From positions 1-64,000 of the forward strand of contig QAKI01000066.1 in assembly GCA_003343905.1 (NCBI GenBank): DNA of 64,000 nucleotides, read 5' to 3'. Source of the DNA: Subdoligranulum variabile (GTDB lineage Bacteria > Bacillota > Clostridia > Oscillospirales > Ruminococcaceae). The notes beneath the pieces were generated by a model, which was not told where the DNA came from, ran no database searches, and worked only from the letters and a program-made list of their open reading frames with translations. The position numbers were made by a program, and so were the translations under genes. This document shows, one piece after another, positions 63,356-64,000 of this stretch; the first letter of the stretch is position 1; every line of letters starts with the position of its first letter.

Positions 63356-64000
63356 TTACTTGGCCGCGCCGCCGGAAATTTCCTGAATGGCCGCCACAGT
63401 GGCCGCCAGATTCTGCATATCGCTGGGCACGATGAGCTTGGTGGCCTTGCCGTCCGCCACCTTCTCCATGGCTTCCATGCTGCGCAGGGCCAGCATGCTC
63501 TGGGTGGGGTGTGCTTCGTTGATCATGCGGATGGCGTCCGCCTGGGCCTTCTGCACGGTCAGCAGGGCCTGGGCCTCGCCTTCCGCCTCCCGGATGCGCT
63601 GCTGCTTGACAGCCTCGGCGCGCAGGATGGCCGATTCCTTTTCGCCTTCGGCACGGGTGATGGCCGCCTGCTTTTCGCCTTCGGCCAGCAGGATGGAGGC
63701 GCGCTTCTCGCGGTCCGCCTTCATCTGCTTTTCCATCGCCTGCCGGATCTCCAGCGGCGGCTCGATGTTTTTCAGCTCCACGCGGTTGACCTTGATGCCC
63801 CAGCGGTCGGTGGACTCATCCAGGCTGGCCGTGATGCGGCCGTTGATGGTATCGCGGCTGGTCAGCGTTTCGTCCAGCGTCATGGAACCGATGATGTCAC
63901 GCAGGGTCGTGGCAGACAGGTTCTCGATCGCCTGGATCGGGCGGTTTACGCCGTAGGTATACAGCTTCGCATCAAACACCTGGAAGAACACCACGGTGTC
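63356..64000 (-). CDS. SPFH/band 7 (stomatin-like) protein, partial
   Basis: The last 215 or so residues of a band 7 protein; the N-terminal part lies beyond the right edge. The band 7 core is seen in YGVNRPIQAIENLSATTLRD and GSMTLDETLTSRDTINGRIT, followed by DRWGIKVNRVELKNIEPPLE and an Ala/Glu-rich coiled coil (ILLAEGEKQAAITRAEGEKE). Stomatin-like proteins form membrane-bound rings, often with an NfeD partner, which is not in view. Confidence 0.92.
   Translation of the reverse strand, partial: DTVVFFQVFDAKLYTYGVNRPIQAIENLSATTLRDIIGSMTLDETLTSRDTINGRITASLDESTDRWGIKVNRVELKNIEPPLEIRQAMEKQMKADREKRASILLAEGEKQAAITRAEGEKESAILRAEAVKQQRIREAEGEAQALLTVQKAQADAIRMINEAHPTQSMLALRSMEAMEKVADGKATKLIVPSDMQNLAATVAAIQEISGGAAK

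Overview
The window looks like a chromosome segment of a GC-rich, spore-forming Clostridia member, most likely of the Oscillospiraceae/Ruminococcaceae kind. The evidence is a spoIIAA-spoIIAB-sigF operon, a T-box in front of valS, Firmicutes-type promoters and Rho-independent terminators, and a CymR-like Rrf2 regulator. The species cannot be named from sequence alone. No tRNA gene was found.

Host backbone, left (1-16128). The 5' end of a 16S rRNA gene (minus strand) is preceded by three stacked promoters. Next come the sporulation sigma-F operon, folC and a VanZ-like membrane protein, then valS under T-box control, an HD-domain protein, an XRE-type regulator, a ricin-lectin/histone-H1-like fusion, and a two-gene ABC export system whose permease carries very large coiled-coil loops.

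Inserted island (16129-51409). A class B penicillin-binding protein gene is cut in two. Its N-terminal part lies at 51401-52701 and its C-terminal part at 15599-16137, on the same strand and in the expected order. The break points share a 9-bp core. Joining the two inner flanks gives a 54-bp imperfect palindrome, and joining the two outer flanks gives a smaller palindrome with the same centre. That is the layout left by a large serine integrase (attP about 50 bp, attB shorter). The 35-kb island carries: (a) a 17-kb AT-rich, minus-strand surface-polysaccharide operon (initiating sugar transferase, glycosyltransferases, Wzy/Wzx-like proteins, Wzz/tyrosine-kinase-like protein, 4-amino-sugar enzymes, ATP-grasp ligase); (b) a decayed block of amidoligase, class II glutamine amidotransferase and resolvase; (c) an IlvD/Edd-family dehydratase; (d) a large serine recombinase with a 40-aa coupled ORF; (e) a full type I-C CRISPR-Cas locus (cas3-cas5-cas8c-cas7-cas4-cas1-cas2 and 38 spacers), whose array ends about 50 bp from attR. 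cas3 carries a -1 frameshift.

Host backbone, right (51410-64000). Two M23 peptidase genes (the first with an in-frame amber stop) are followed by the methionine transporter operon metQ-metN-metI. A candidate transcription attenuator precedes metQ: a 31-codon leader ORF with a Met/Cys codon run, an antiterminator segment and a terminator. The divergent neighbour is a CymR-like Rrf2 gene. Then come an SGNH hydrolase, an ECF S-component next to a divergent PdxR/MocR-type regulator, and the edge of an SPFH protein.

Several otherwise intact genes carry one-base indels, most of them in short homopolymers (XRE gene, PBP, cas3, second M23 gene, resolvase). Assembly error must therefore be kept in mind for each apparent lesion.
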